Below are positions 1 to 11,627 of a stretch of DNA of 64,000 bases, piece after piece (position 1 is the stretch's first letter; each line of letters opens with the position of its first letter). The DNA comes from Calonectria ilicicola (taxonomy: Eukaryota; Ascomycota; Sordariomycetes; Hypocreales; Nectriaceae). The translations under genes and the position numbers were made by a program. Location of the stretch: positions 1,488,001-1,552,000 of the forward strand of contig CP085825.1 in NCBI GenBank assembly GCA_020809705.1, read 5' to 3'. The notes below the pieces were generated by a model that searched no databases, was not told the origin of the DNA, and was given only the letters and a program-made list of their open reading frames with translations.

Positions 1-2223
1 CAGCCCATGCAAACAGCCCACCAAGTCTCGTAGTGATCCCACCATGTCGAATCCTTGATGACCCAAGCAGGTATTGATAGAACAGAGATGAGAATCGCCA
101 CTTTGAGAGCGTATCTGCTCTCGAAGCCTTGCAGCCGATCAAGGATTCTCCATATCCTGTATCCCAGCCTGTCCCTTTTCGAAGCTGGCTGCCCTCTGAT
201 GCTGGGCCCCATTGTATAAGGCACACTTTCAACTCTTGTGACAGCCTCATAACTGGGCCGAGGCTCAGAGTGGTTTTCTCTCGATTTTATGACTTCGAGC
301 ATGTGCGTAATCTCTGAAAAGGTCGCCTGATACATTCCGGCTGTGACACCACCGCGATCATGTCTTACTTGGGCATTAGTCCTGTAGACGGCCTTCCGTG
401 GAGGGTAAGTGGGAAGGTTTAATCGTATGTGATCAGAGTTGAGTCTGATTTCGTGAACCTTAGTCATAAGTGCCACAATCGTGGCGGCAGCCTCACGAAC
501 ATGTCTTGCAAAGACAAGCAGCTCAACCGTCTCGGACTGGTCAGCATATGATTCGGGCACCTCACTAGAGAAGAGCAGACTAGACTCAGCCAAATCAAAC
601 TCATTCAAGGCGGTTTCGAAACGAAGTTGAACTGGTGCAATGTCTGATGAAACGCTGGCGGGCGGGCCGAAATAGTTTCGACATCCAGACAGATCCATCA
701 AGACAGCATGAGATCGTTTTATTCCCTCGGTCATGCAATGAAGGACTTCTTTCGTGGGACTTGCTAAGGTGTTGGCAACTCGACGGCCAGCGTCAGCCGA
801 CCCAAGGGGAGATTCGATCCCATCGTCTGATGAGTCAGAATCAACTGGACGTCCATCTGGCCCCCGGACATTGATTTCAACACCTTGGTCTTCTAGATCC
901 CAGTCCTCAAATAGAAGAGTTTCTGTTTCCATAGACAAGAGTGCTCTTACAACACCTTGAATAAGGTTACGTAGTTCCCGTATGTCGGCGGGACGAAATC
1001 GAGTGATGGTAATATCAATTCTCATGTCGCGATATGCAACGGCCATATCCATAAACGTCTTGTTCAAACGCCTCCGCAACCTGGTGTTTCTAGGACGGGG
1101 AACAACTAAAGCTTCCTGGGATACTTTTAGTCCTAGAGCCAATAATAGCGAGAAAAATACAAACCTGCATGGTTCTGAATGACTTGTCGATGGTGGCAGC
1201 CAGTGGGCGATTTCCGGTGTCGGGGAACAGGACAATGTTTATGACCAGCGCAATAGCCTGTCCCAACAACCAAGGAATTGCGTAACTTCGCAGCTTGGGC
1301 CATTCGATTTCTCTTGCGCTTGTTTCTGCAAGAGTAGTAAATGTGACTGCCATACCAGCGGCTAATACAGCTTGGTAGAATCGAATGAAGAAAGAGCGGA
1401 TGTAAGCAACACTGCCCATGAACAAGGCGAGGAATACTGTTAAAATACCACCATAGCCAGAGCTTGCAGCCAATGTTGAAGTGGAGAGCAAGAGACCGAT
1501 AACACCCCAGGCCAGACCACAAGCAGTGCCAATGATTGTCAACACAGCACCGTCCAGTTGCGATCCAAATGTTCGAGCAGGGTGGTTGAGAACAACTGAT
1601 ATGACCATGACATAGTCATATCGTCCCAGCCATAATCGTACCGCCGGAATGAGACATAGCACATAAGCTATAAAGTAAGCAGTAAAAGCCTTCAAAAGCT
1701 TGGTACCAGCTCTTGTAGTTACAATCCTTCGGGCCACCGACTGTATCTCGTGCAATTGACGAGGGATGAAAGCTTTGGGCGAGAGAGGATGACTCTTGTC
1801 AAATTCCCTCGGTAGCGCAGCTTTCGTACGGTCGATCCTGGTAGCTGTAACTGGCGATGACTTCAGAAACAGGGCATCAAAGAAGCCATCACGCATCTCC
1901 GAGACACCATAAGTTTCCATGTTGATGCGGTCATCAGAGATCATCTCGTCGATTTGAGCCATGCTCGCCATGGAGCTACGCCGGGAGTCATCGCTGGAAC
2001 CGGCCGCGTAGACACCCCCAAAGCTTATCGAAGTTGGTGCGGGTCGGCGAGCCATGGGGTCTGTTAGCTTACTCGGGTCTAGTCCTTGAACCCCGGAGTT
2101 GGTCGAGTCTGTTGTTGATGGATCTTTGGCCACAAAGAGACCTTCTTGTCCATAGGAGTCTCTATCACTATGTTGTGGATCGGGGATGGAGAAATCCCGG
2201 ACTTTGGGGTCGCCGTCGGCCAT
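1..2223 (-). CDS. ArAE_2/DUF2421-type membrane transporter (aromatic-acid-exporter/FUSC-like), 3' part outside window
   Basis: The start is the ATG at 2223-2221 (context GGCCATGG on the other strand). Exon 1 is 1165-2223, the intron is 1116-1164 (GTTTGT..CCCAG, phase 0), and exon 2 is open from 1115 to the window edge. The join reads MQ-EALVVPRPR, which keeps the frame. About 725 residues are visible. The N-terminal ~120 residues are Ser/Asp-rich and probably cytosolic. Residues ~175-345 hold about six hydrophobic segments typical of the fungal 'putative ER transporter, 6TM N-terminal' domain. A long cytosolic stretch follows, and hydrophobic segments reappear at the left edge (KVAILISVLSIPAW.. 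then a WW-containing motif), as in the DUF2421/FUSC second half. Members of this family are related to yeast Bre4 and to bacterial aromatic or fusaric acid exporters. The substrate is unknown. The stop codon lies beyond position 1. Confidence 0.85.
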
Positions 2224-3371
2224 GGTGATTAAGTATTAGGGAACAGCTTCTCAAGTTAAAGAGCGGAGATGTCGCGAGCTAGGAGGGGTTGCAACACGTC
2301 GCACTGGTGAAGTCTTGACAACCTCCATTGAAACACAGAGAATGTCTTGTGAATCACCGAGTGGCGAATGCGTCAAATTGCCAAATGGGCAAAAGAAGGG
2401 AGAGCGCTGGAGTTGGCTGACGTTGTTTACGAAGCTGAGCTTTGGGCGATCGCGAGGAGATCGAAATATATTCGGGATCCTACTTGGCCGAATTAAGCCG
2501 AAACGATAGTGGATAGCAGGCGCACTGTGAATACTGATAATGAGGGACGGGCAGAACTTCTCTAATGAGCGGCGAGAACAAGGCGAATTCTATCTAGGAA
2601 AACTTCTCTTCTAGCATCGAGGCGAAGAGCATGATAATTATATCCGACTACAGCGGGCCCCTAGACAGTATTTTGCTTTGCTTTGAGCTATTGGGCCGCA
2701 AGTGAAATTGCACACGGTCCCGAATTTGGTCCAAGATTCGTGCCCGACTTGAACAATTTTTTCCTTGGGAAGCGGGAATAAGTCGTTAGGAAATCAACCC
2801 GCGAAAGATTGCCGTATTCAGAAAGATGACCTTTTTTTCTAGTACGACGCTGGTGATTATTTTGTCTGGTTGATGCAGTACAGTATTTCCCTTTGAAGCG
2901 CATGCACAGTGACGATGAGGGGTGGTGGGTGGGTGACATAAAAAACGTGGTACGCCACACAAAGCAGGTTGAAAGGAGCACAGCGAGGAAAGCTTAAGAA
3001 GCCGAAATTCTCATAGAAATTCAATGATAAACCACATCAATTCGGATTTATAGATTTTTTCTTCGTTTTTAGATTATTTAGTTAGTTTTTGCTCTTCTAA
3101 TCAGAAAGCCAGAACAGCTACAGTTGCGTCGTACCATGTATTCTGTCACCCACTATGGGTGTGTGCATTAGGTTGCATTGCCGAGGCGGCGTCTTATTTA
3201 TGTTGTCTCTGATTGGTGTCACGTGAGTCAGTTCCGATCCACCGTCGTCAACCTCAGCAGAACGGCGAGCCCTTAGCAACTAGCTGCCATCAAATCGCCT
3301 CTCCAACCTCAGCCATTGAGGCACCGCTCGACGTCCCGCACTGCCGAATTCCCTCGATTCCTCGACGAACA
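2224..3371. other. Divergent intergenic region upstream of the transporter and the complex I gene
   Basis: This is about 1.1 kb between two divergent starts with no credible ORF. It is AT-rich around 3000-3100, and the right end carries a CCAAT/CACGTG pair described separately. Confidence 0.6.
3212..3225. promoter_or_regulatory. Inverted CCAAT box next to CACGTG E-box
   Basis: ATTGG (CCAAT on the minus strand) at 3212-3216 is followed within four bases by the palindrome CACGTG at 3220-3225, about 150 bp before the complex I subunit ATG at 3372. CCAAT boxes bind the HAP/CBC complex, which controls respiratory genes in fungi, and CACGTG is a bHLH (Cbf1-type) site. The placement fits a nuclear gene for a mitochondrial protein; function here is inferred. 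Confidence 0.45.
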
Positions 3372-3894
3372 ATGGCCCTCATCCGCCAGGCCGTCGCGCC
3401 CCTCCGTGCGGTCCGATGCGCCCGCCAGCCCATCTCCGCCAGAGCATTCTCCGTGACCGCCCGCCGACGAGGAGGCCACGGCGAGTCCCAGTTCGAACCC
3501 CCCACCGGCTGGCTCTGGGGAGTCAAGCCCGGCGAGAAGGCTGAGGCCGAGGGCTGGGAGTGGCCCATGTACATCTTCCTCGGCTCCCTCGTCGCCACCG
3601 GCGTTGCCCTTGCCTTCAAGCCCGACACTACGTGAGTTCCAGCGCGATATTTCCTTGCCCAATCGACGACCTGGACACGCCACCCCTCTCGAAACCCCCG
3701 CCGGGTCGCCATTGGGCCCAACTCGAATCTCAATGGCCGGCTGCCGGGGGTGCGGTATTTTGGCAGGAATCAGGACCCAATGCTAACCAATGTCACCATA
3801 TAGTGTCTCAACCTGGGCCCTCGAGGAGGCACGAAGAAGATTAGAGCAGGAGGGCATCCTGCCCGACCCTGCCAAGCAGGAGAAGAAGGACTAA
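3372..3894 (+). CDS. NADH:ubiquinone oxidoreductase (complex I) ESSS/NDUFB11-type subunit
   Basis: Exons are 3372-3631 and 3804-3894, split by a 172-bp intron (GTGAGT donor, TGCTAAC branch point at about 3781, TAG acceptor), giving 116 residues. The N-terminus (MALIRQAVAPLRAVRCARQ..) is Arg/Ala-rich without acids, a typical mitochondrial presequence. It is followed by a PPTGWLWG motif, a conserved Gly/Trp segment and one transmembrane helix (MYIFLGSLVATGVALAF) before a short charged C-terminal helix. This order matches the accessory ESSS subunit of the complex I membrane arm, whose members are usually about 100-150 residues. An in-frame upstream Met at 3213 exists, but the 3372 start is preferred because it begins exactly at the presequence. 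The gene converges on the aminotransferase gene, 449 bp away. Confidence 0.88.
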
Positions 3895-4343
3895 TTTCGG
3901 AACGGATGGATTCACAATAGAGGGGGAGGTCGGGAAACTGGTCGTGATGGACGAGGGCAGACTCCTCATCTGGCCGTCAAACTTGTATATGTTATCTGCA
4001 TTTTCTCGGAAGACGACTTCTTGCAATGGTTCAAATCACTAGACTGGTTGTTAAAGTCACCAAATGTCTCGATTGGTTCTCGTGTTTGTTTCCTCATCTT
4101 GGTTCGGCGCGGATATATGATTGGGGGCGGTACGTGAGTCAGCATCTGCACTGTAACATCGAGTTGGGCACCCGAAGACTGAGGCATGGGTGACCAATTT
4201 TCACTTTGTTTCATCTAAGCGTGACTCTCATGAACTATTTTGTCTATTTATTTTTTGGTAGCCAAGGCTGTACCGAGAACCGACTTAAAACGCCTACATC
4301 CATAACACATGCTACGAGTTGTTAAAAGCAACTTCAACACCGT
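3895..4343. other. Convergent 3' intergenic spacer
   Basis: A 449-bp spacer between the stop codons of the complex I subunit and the aminotransferase. It presumably holds both 3' UTRs. No ORF or repeat is seen. Confidence 0.6.
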
Positions 4344-5632
4344 TTAGGCAGAAACGGGATAACTCCACTCGTGTTGCTCATCACCGTATTGAATAGCCTC
4401 GATCCACTCCTTCACCTTCAGGGCAATCTCGCCTGACTCCTCGTTGGGGGAAAGACCGCAGTCAACGAGCTCACCCTTCCATGAGATGGAACGAACAGGG
4501 CTGACAATGGCAGCAGTGCCAGCACCAAAGGCCTCGACCAGACGGCCTTCCTTGGAAGCTTCAGCAAGCTCGTACATGGTGTACTTTCGCTCGCTAATCT
4601 TCCAGCCCTCGGGAACAAGTCGCTCACGGGCAAGGGCAAGGATAGAGTCACGGGTAACACCCTCCAGGATAGTACCGTCAAGAGGAGCAGTGACAAGCTC
4701 CTTCTGACCAGTCTGCTTATCCTTGAGAACCACGAACATGTTCATGGTACCGACTTCGGTAACGTACTCCTCCTCACCGAATAGCCACAGGTTCTGCTGG
4801 AAGCCACGACCGGCAGCCTCCAACTGAGGGACCACGCAGGGCGCATAGTTGGCACCGAGCTTCTTGTCACCAACACCACCGGGCCAAGCTCGGACAGCAT
4901 AGTTGGTAGCCTCGAGCGAGACGGCCTTGAAACCAGTGGGGTAGTATGGGCCGACAGGCGAAGCAATAACATAGAGGAGAGCAGATCCAGGAGCACCGAC
5001 ACCGAGAGTCTTCTGTGTTCCGATCATGTTGGGTCGGATGTAGAGCGAGTAGCCACGCTTGTTAGGGATGAAGCGTGAGTCGAGGTTGACGAGCTTGGAG
5101 ATGAGCTCAGTCATGCTCTTTGAGTCGAAAGTGGGGAGGGCAATGCGGGCAGACGACTTGTTCAAGCGAGCCATGTTCTTGTCAGGTCGGAATAGTCTCA
5201 CTTCGCCATTGCTATCTTTGTAGGCCTTCATTCCCTCGAAGCACTCGAACGCATAGTGGAAAACGCAAGTCGCAGGGTCGAGCGAAAGGTTTTGATAGGG
5301 TGTGATCTTGGGCTCCAACCAACCGTCGTCCTTAGTCCACTCGATCGTAAGCATATGATCTGTAGGACACTGGTTAGCAAGATAATGCGATCGTAGGAAA
5401 TGGGGCCATAAGTCGCACCAGTGAATTCGCGACCGAAAACAAGATCTTCAGGCTTGCTCAAAGGCTTGGGGCTGGTGGTCTTGGTGATGCTGAGCTTGGA
5501 GGGGTCGAGCTCCCGAAACCTGGCGGCGGAAGCGCTGTAGAGGCGCGAGGCCTGGAAAAGAGGCGCCAACCTCAAGCTCGAGGCTCTAGTTGCGCATCGC
5601 AGCGCAGAGCGAGATAGAAGTGAGGGTCCCAT
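4344..5632 (-). CDS. Mitochondrial branched-chain amino acid aminotransferase (class IV, PLP)
   Basis: Exon 1 is 5419-5632, a 59-bp intron occupies 5360-5418, and exon 2 is 4344-5359, giving 409 residues. The ATG at 5632 has context CACCATGG. Residues 1-40 are Arg/Ser/Ala-rich ([18 protein letters not shown]..), a mitochondrial presequence. The splice joins [10 protein letters not shown], the hallmark start of the class IV fold. The PLP Schiff-base lysine is Lys238 in [10 protein letters not shown]. The family motifs YIRPNMIGT and [10 protein letters not shown] and the C-terminal GTAAIVSPV loop are present. The enzyme transfers the amino group between Leu/Ile/Val and 2-oxoglutarate, the last step of synthesis or first step of breakdown. 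The presequence argues for the mitochondrial, Bat1-like form, although fungi often have several paralogues. Confidence 0.93.
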
Positions 5633-6694
5633 GGTGAACAAAAGATCTGGTTGGGTACTGCTTCAAGAAGTTTTTTTTTTCTTCGGCGTGATGGAAACAC
5701 AGCGCCAGACAACCAATTGAGGGGGAAAGAAAACCGTGCGACTCAGAAACTCGGTCCCTGAACACAACAATCAATGGTCAATCCGCAATGACGGTCAAGG
5801 GATTCGGGGTTTTTAATGCGGTGGGTGAGTCGCGGGTCGACCAAACCTTCGGCGATGAATCGGACGACTGGGATTTGGAAACCGCCCGATAGGCTGCTGC
5901 CCTCGGTACATGGGTGAGACATGCCGCTGGCAGCCCCCTCTTGCCGTGTCCTGCCGCGAGCAACTTGTATTTTCCGAGTAGTTTGGGGGTCTTCCATGGG
6001 GTCTTCCAGGGGGACTTCCTTCGATTCCCTCCTGTAATCGGCGCCAAATCCACGGTGTAGCCGGGCGAGCGTGTTACCTTAGTGGGCTCAGTAGTACGCA
6101 TGGGAGCTAGGTACCCTGGTACTTGGGAACCTGACACACCAGAAGTCCACGCAATTCACATAGCATTTAGAACCCAGGAAGAGGGAATGCATCTTCATTC
6201 TACTTTTAGTAATCCCCATAGAGGGATATACAGTACTTAACGCCTTTTGCTAGTGTTTCCGACGAATTGCGAATGAGGGGCGCATTGCAAGCAACGTAAA
6301 TTGTAGTTTTGGTGTGCCGCCAACCCCTCCGCATTCGGGCGCGCTTATCGATAAGCTGAACGCAGCCGTCTGATAGCTAACTAATGTTGCGACGCGATGG
6401 ATTACATATGTGTTCATTTTCACGCGGCTGTGCTGTCGCAAGCCCAAGTTCCCACGTCATCCTAGCTCAAGCTCAACCATCTACGATTTCGCGATCCAGC
6501 GACCCACGCTCATTTCAACCCGAATTGCACCGAATTTGATATTAATACTAATCCAAGCAGCTATTTCCATCAGCTGCATTTGCCGACGGGGGGGAACGCG
6601 TGTGCGCAAAGCACTCATTCGACATCCCCTGACATTGCCTGACCCCTCGATATGATCGCAGAAGCTGCCCGACCACCCCCCGCATAGACCCATC
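5633..6694. other. Divergent promoter region, aminotransferase / SCYL2-like gene
   Basis: This is about 1.06 kb with no gene. It has a 13-nt T tract near 5671 just before the aminotransferase start, a CCAAT at 5713-5717 and two TGAGTCG-type motifs (separate entry). One ACGCGT lies at 6596-6601 in the leader of the SCYL2-like gene; at roughly 50% GC about 15 such hexamers are expected in 64 kb, so a single copy means little. Confidence 0.5.
5739..5832. promoter_or_regulatory. Pair of inverted TGAGTCG motifs, candidate weak Cpc1/Gcn4 sites
   Basis: CGACTCA at 5739-5745 and TGAGTCG at 5826-5832 are exact reverse complements, and each is one base from the TGA(C/G)TCA site bound by the general amino acid control factor Cpc1/Gcn4. 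They lie 107 and 194 bp upstream of the branched-chain aminotransferase ATG, a class of gene commonly under this control. Regulation is inference. Confidence 0.3.
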
Positions 6695-9600
6695 ATGTTT
6701 TCCTCGGCCTTCAAGTCCATCTCCGCCACCAACATCACAGGCAATTATTCCATCTCCTCGAACCCGACATCGACGGCTGGCCCCTGGAAGATCTACGATG
6801 CCAAGAAAAAGTCCACCGGCAAGCCTTACAGCGTCTTTGTCTTTGACAAAAAGTCCATCGACGCTCATGGCAACTCCTTAGGGCGCTCAGGCGCCGTTTC
6901 GTACAAGAAGACGATGGAGGAGGTTGTTGAACGGTTGAAGAAGGAAGCCTCCAGTTTGGCAAAGCTGCGACACCCCAGCATCCTCGAGCTGGTCGAACCG
7001 GTGGAAGAAACAAGAGGTGGAGGTTTGCAATTTGTTACCGAAGCAGTAACAGCTTCGCTTTCGAGCGTTTTACAAGAAAAGGACGAACAAGAGCGCTCTG
7101 GAGGTCCTGGTGGAAGGTCGAGCCGATTCGTCACAGAAGATTCAGACGGCACGAAGAGGAGGCGGGAATTCGAGATTGATGAATTGGAAATCCAAAAGGG
7201 ATTGCTGCAAATCAGCAAGGCTCTTGAATTCTTGCACGAAAATGCAGGTCTTGTTCATGGAAATTTGACTCCAGATTCGGTCCTGATCAATGCCAAGGTA
7301 TGACAGCCGTCTATATTGTTTGGAGCTCCTCAGTCGCTAACATTAAGCAGTCCGATTGGAAGATCAGTGGTCTGGCGTTTGCCAGCCCTCCAGGCAACTC
7401 CGACAAGCCAACGTCGATCAAAGGGATCAACCTCTACGAAGTCCTCAACATGGATCCTCGCCTCCCTAAGTCTCTTCAACTCAATCTCGACTATACTTCG
7501 CCTGACTTTGTTGTGGACAATAACTTGAATTCATCTGCAGACATGTTCTCTCTTGGTCTTTTGTCAGTGGCGCTGTACAATTCGCCTCACGCGTCCCCTC
7601 TAGAAAGCCATGGCAGTCTCTCTACATATAAACGACTTTTCCAGTCCTCATCTAGTGTTCCTTCTACCAACAATAACTTCCTCTCATCGCGACCTCTGCC
7701 AAAGGAACTGTCATATCAAGTCCTGCCACGACTCATCACAAGACGTCCCGCCCAAAGAATGACGGCCCGAGAGTTTCAACAAAGCGAATACTTCGACAAC
7801 ATCCTCGTTTCAACCATTCGATTTCTTGATTCGTTCCCTGCCAAAACCCCGAATGAGAAATCTCAATTTCTACGAGGCCTAGTCAAAGTCCTACCATCTT
7901 TTCCCAAATCAGTCATGGAGAAGAAGGTGTTGCCTGCGTTGCTTGAGGAGTTGAAGGATCGAGACCTCCTATCGCTGATTCTCCAAAACATCTTTAAAAT
8001 TATTGATCTACTTCCATCAGCGCGTCGTGCCTTTGGTGAAAAGGTCAGGCCCGCTTTACGTGATATTTTTGTTGCCAATGCAAAACAACAAAACCAAGAG
8101 AAGGATCCGGCGAGAGACGCCGGTTTGATGGTTGTACTCGAGAACGCTTCCCCAATCGCCAATAATTGCTCTGGGAAAGAGTTCAAAGATGGTATGTTTT
8201 TTTTTTTTTTTTTCGTTAACCAGGTTCGCATCACTCTAATTCTTTTACAGATATGTTACCAGTTATTATGGCTGCTATTGAATGCCCCACCCATTCCATT
8301 GTCGATGCCGCGCTACGGACGCTGCCAGTTGTATTACCGGTGCTTGACTTTAGCACAATTAAGAATGAACTATTTCCAGTGATTGCAGCAGTTTTTAGTA
8401 AGACCAACAGTCTTGCCATCAAAGTCCGTGGTCTGCGAGCTTTTGTAATCCTCTGTGGCGGTACCAATGAAGACGGAGGTCACGATGATGGACTCAATGG
8501 TATTGGAAGCGATAATAAGAAGACATCATCCAGCGCCCTTGACAAGTACACTATGCAAGAAAAGATCATTCCCCTTGTCAAAGCAATCAAGACTAAGGAA
8601 CCTGCCGTCATGGTGGCAGCGCTGAATGTACTTCGCGTTGTGGGAGAAGTGGCTGATGCCGAGTTCGTCGCGATGGATTTGCTACCGATTCTTTGGAGCA
8701 TGAGTCTAGGGCCATTACTTAACCTGGCACAGTTTCAATCATTCATGGAACTAATCAAGAAGCTCTCGAAGAGAGTTGAGGATGAACAAACGAGGAAACT
8801 TCAGGAACTCTCAGGTACTTCAAACGGTGCCACGGCAGGTCCTGGCGAGGACTTTATGGCATTTGGAGGTGTGACGGGAACTACATTTGACCAGGGCAAT
8901 GGAGGCACGGAAGATGACTTCGAGGCGCTTGTCAAGGGTCGTGCCATGACCAGCCCAAGAGCAAGCACTGCAGGTGCCAGCTGGGATGATACTCCAGGCA
9001 CTTCTTCTGCCAACAGATCCTCGTCAAGTACTCCTCAGCCACCGGCGTTCTCGTGGTCAACTCCGCCTCCGTCAACCAACCCTACTAAGCCCCCACCCCA
9101 ACCTGCCGTCAAGACTCAGCCTAGTTTCCGAACAGTAACTCCAGACCTTGGCCGGTTCGAGTCGCTGACGCCAAGCTCAACTCAATTCAGCCAGCCTCTT
9201 CAACCAACGCAGTCGAGCTTCTCGCCTCCTCCACAACAGCAACCCAAACCTGCAAGCACATCAATTAACTGGTCTTCTGCCACCAACGCAGCTGCATCCA
9301 ATCCATGGGGCTCTGCGTCATCTTCTCCCTCCACATCCGGATTTGGTGGCAGTATGAGCTCAGCCATGGGTAATATGTCGCTCAGCCAGGGCATGGCTGC
9401 TTCGCGATCTACTTCCTTTACGCTACCGCCACCCCCAGGTGGCGCTACACAATCATCAACTCCTTCGTTTACTATTGCACCGCCTCCCTCCAACGCACAG
9501 GCTAGCCCATGGGGCGCAAGCAACACGAGCATGAATAGCATGTCAATGAACAGCGTGTCAATGAATAGTGTACCAATGGGCATGGGAGGATCGAGCATGA

Positions 9601-9707
9601 ATAGCATGATGGGCAATAGCAATATGATGGGCGGTGGGCAGCAACAGCAGCAGCAGCAGCAACAACAGCAGAAGTCTGGCCTGGATAAGTATGAGAGTCT
9701 GATTTAG
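6695..9707 (+). CDS. SCYL2/CVAK104-type pseudokinase with HEAT-like repeats (Scy1-like 2)
   Basis: Exons are 6695-7297, 7351-8191 and 8251-9707, with introns of 53 and 59 bp, giving 966 residues. The N-terminal ~310 residues form a kinase-like domain. The catalytic loop reads LVHGNLTPDSVLIN (HGN in place of HRD), and the DFG position is occupied by SGL in DWKISGLAF, so it should be catalytically dead. Residues ~330-620 are helical HEAT-like repeats (e.g. LPVIMAAIECPTHSIVDAAL). The C-terminal ~330 residues are Ser/Pro/Thr/Gln-rich with Met-Asn-Ser repeats and 11 glutamines before the terminal KSGLDKYESLI. Animal SCYL2 works with clathrin and AP complexes in endosome/Golgi traffic, and a similar cytosolic role is inferred. 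Intron 2 contains a run of 17 T. All three exons keep frame. Confidence 0.9.
9527..9630 (+). repeat. Coding Met-Asn-Ser repeats in the SCYL2-like tail
   Basis: Imperfect repeats of ATG-AAT/AAC-AGC and ATG-TCA units encode alternating SMNSM/SMNSV blocks just before the polyglutamine tract. It is low-complexity coding DNA and probably length-polymorphic. Confidence 0.7.
9639..9671 (+). repeat. CAG/CAA trinucleotide repeat encoding 11 glutamines
   Basis: Thirty-three bases of CAG with interspersed CAA codons encode an uninterrupted Gln11 near the end of the SCYL2-like protein. Confidence 0.85.
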
Positions 9708-11627
9708 ACAATGGGCGTTACTTTGGGTGTAAAATTGGGGGGGAGGACATATTGTAGCGATGGATATGGAACAGCATACAAATAAAGTTGGCTCTATTAT
9801 GGAGTCCTAGGAATGGAAATAGAAGCGTGTCGATTTGCCGGCCCTTTGTGGTGCAATCAATTCATGTGCGTCATCATGCTGCGGGCTTTTGCTAGCCACC
9901 ACGCCGTCTGCAACGCAAGTTGACTTGTCTCACAGCCAATGCAAGTCTCGGCCAAACTCTTGGACTGAATTTTTTTCAACTCGGTTTAGCTTGTTGGATG
10001 GAGAAACATGCGTGAAGCCCTTGAGATAGTTTCGTCTGCCCAATACACGGCGGATACACCGAGCATCCTGGCCCGATTGTTTTTTTTTCTCTCTCCCCTT
10101 GCCTCACTCAGCCAACATACACTTTCCACCTTTTTACACGCCACGTTCCTCGCCCGTCGTGTGCCCTTGTCAGCCCGCCTGTGGAAGCCACCGTTTCGGC
10201 TTTTCCCCCATCACGCATCACATGCTTGGCCAAGGCCCAAGGGCGGGACAGGACAGGATAGTCCACTACCACCTACCATCCACTTACCATCCACCCCATC
10301 CCCCGCCCACACATGCATGTACGCACGCACGCACACACGCGCGAGAGACGCTGGGCTTTCACCCCCTCCCCCATCCGTGTGTGTGTGTGTGTGTGTCTGT
10401 TCCTCTCCTTCTCGCACGGCAGAGAAAAAAGGAAAAAAGAAGGAAAAACAAAACTAGTCTCCACAAGCAGTTTTGTCGGTGAGCGTAGGACTCTCTGGTT
10501 TTTTTTTAGAGTGGGTGTGTTTGGATAGCTTTCTAAAGAGGTTGTTATTTCGGCCCAAAGGATGCTTGGGTATAGGATTCCTTGTTTTTTTTTTTTTCTG
10601 TTTTTCTTTTGGGGCGAGAGAGAGAGCGAGAAGGTGGTGGGAGATGTTGTTGGGTTGGGTGGTGTGTTAGTTAGTTGCCCATCATCTGCCGCGTTACTAC
10701 TTCTGGCCAGGGTGAGATCTGGACGTTGTATTCGATCGACGCAGACACGAGGTACCTATCTCGACCCCAGCCCAAGGCCGCAGCTCACGGCCGCATCGCG
10801 AATGCCCTGAATCTGAATTGCACCTTGTCCGCTGACCCTCCCTTGAGACGAGAAGGGAGCGCCGCAACTCAGCACCCTGATCGCCTAATGATAAAGTAAT
10901 CAGCCCTACCCTGGTCAACCGAAGCACCGGGTCCCGACTACTCCCCATTTCCATCGCATCACATCGCACCATTTCCACGCACGCGCACAACTCCCCCCCA
11001 GCCATGCCATTACGCCCCGCCTGTGCCACCCACCTGCTGCGGACCCTGTCGACTGTACTTGACTGACTGACAACTTGGGACATCTTTACGAAAGGCATTC
11101 ATAAACCGTAGATGCTAAGAACAATCGGCTTCATTATTTCCCAAGAAGAAACTCTCACATACATCTAAAGAAAAGTAGATAAAATATGATAAAATGTCCA
11201 AGCACCCAGGGCGAGTCCTACGCAGCGGTAGAGTCTCTCTCCCATCCATCCTTATTACATACAACGCCCCATACACCGTTCCCTTTCCTCTGTGCCTCTG
11301 CCATCCGTGACGCCTTGCCTCCCACCACCTTGGGAAGCTGGATTCAAAATAAAAAGACAATGCCAGCCCAAGCGCAGAATCAAGTTAAAAAGAAAGAGGG
11401 GGAAAAAAAAGACCAGGATAGGAAAAATAGAAGACAGGATTTCAACAGTCCTCCACCAGTTCCTGCGACAATGAGAAATTTCAACTTTTAATCGAGCGTC
11501 ATATGCGCACAATGCGGTCGTCTACTGCTCCAATTATAGATGCATCAACCTATGTCTTCCAGGACGTTGCTTGCGCGTTCATTGTTGCCAAATCACTTTT
11601 TTCTTTTCGTCATGCATGAGAATTATT
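9708..11627. other. 1.9-kb convergent intergenic region, low complexity
   Basis: This lies between the 3' ends of the SCYL2-like gene (plus) and the sirtuin (minus). It has several poly-T runs (10080s, 10501-10508, 10585-10597), a CA/GT microsatellite and a pyrimidine-rich stretch at 10080-10310. The open frames here are compositionally biased and resemble no protein family. It is long for two facing 3' ends, so a non-coding transcript is possible but not demonstrated. Confidence 0.5.
10377..10396. repeat. (GT)10 microsatellite
   Basis: Ten perfect GT units, preceded at 10321-10342 by an alternating CGCA/CACA purine-pyrimidine run. Confidence 0.9.

Noticed and set aside
3213..3371. In-frame upstream extension of the complex I subunit from 3213
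   Set aside because: The extra 53 residues are Pro/Gln-rich and precede a perfect mitochondrial presequence that starts at the 3372 ATG.
6596..6601. Single ACGCGT upstream of the SCYL2-like gene as a cell-cycle site
   Set aside because: Isolated copies are expected by chance about 15 times in 64 kb.
10008..10457. 149-codon plus-strand ORF
   Set aside because: It is composed of poly-T, CA/GT and purine repeats and has no family features.
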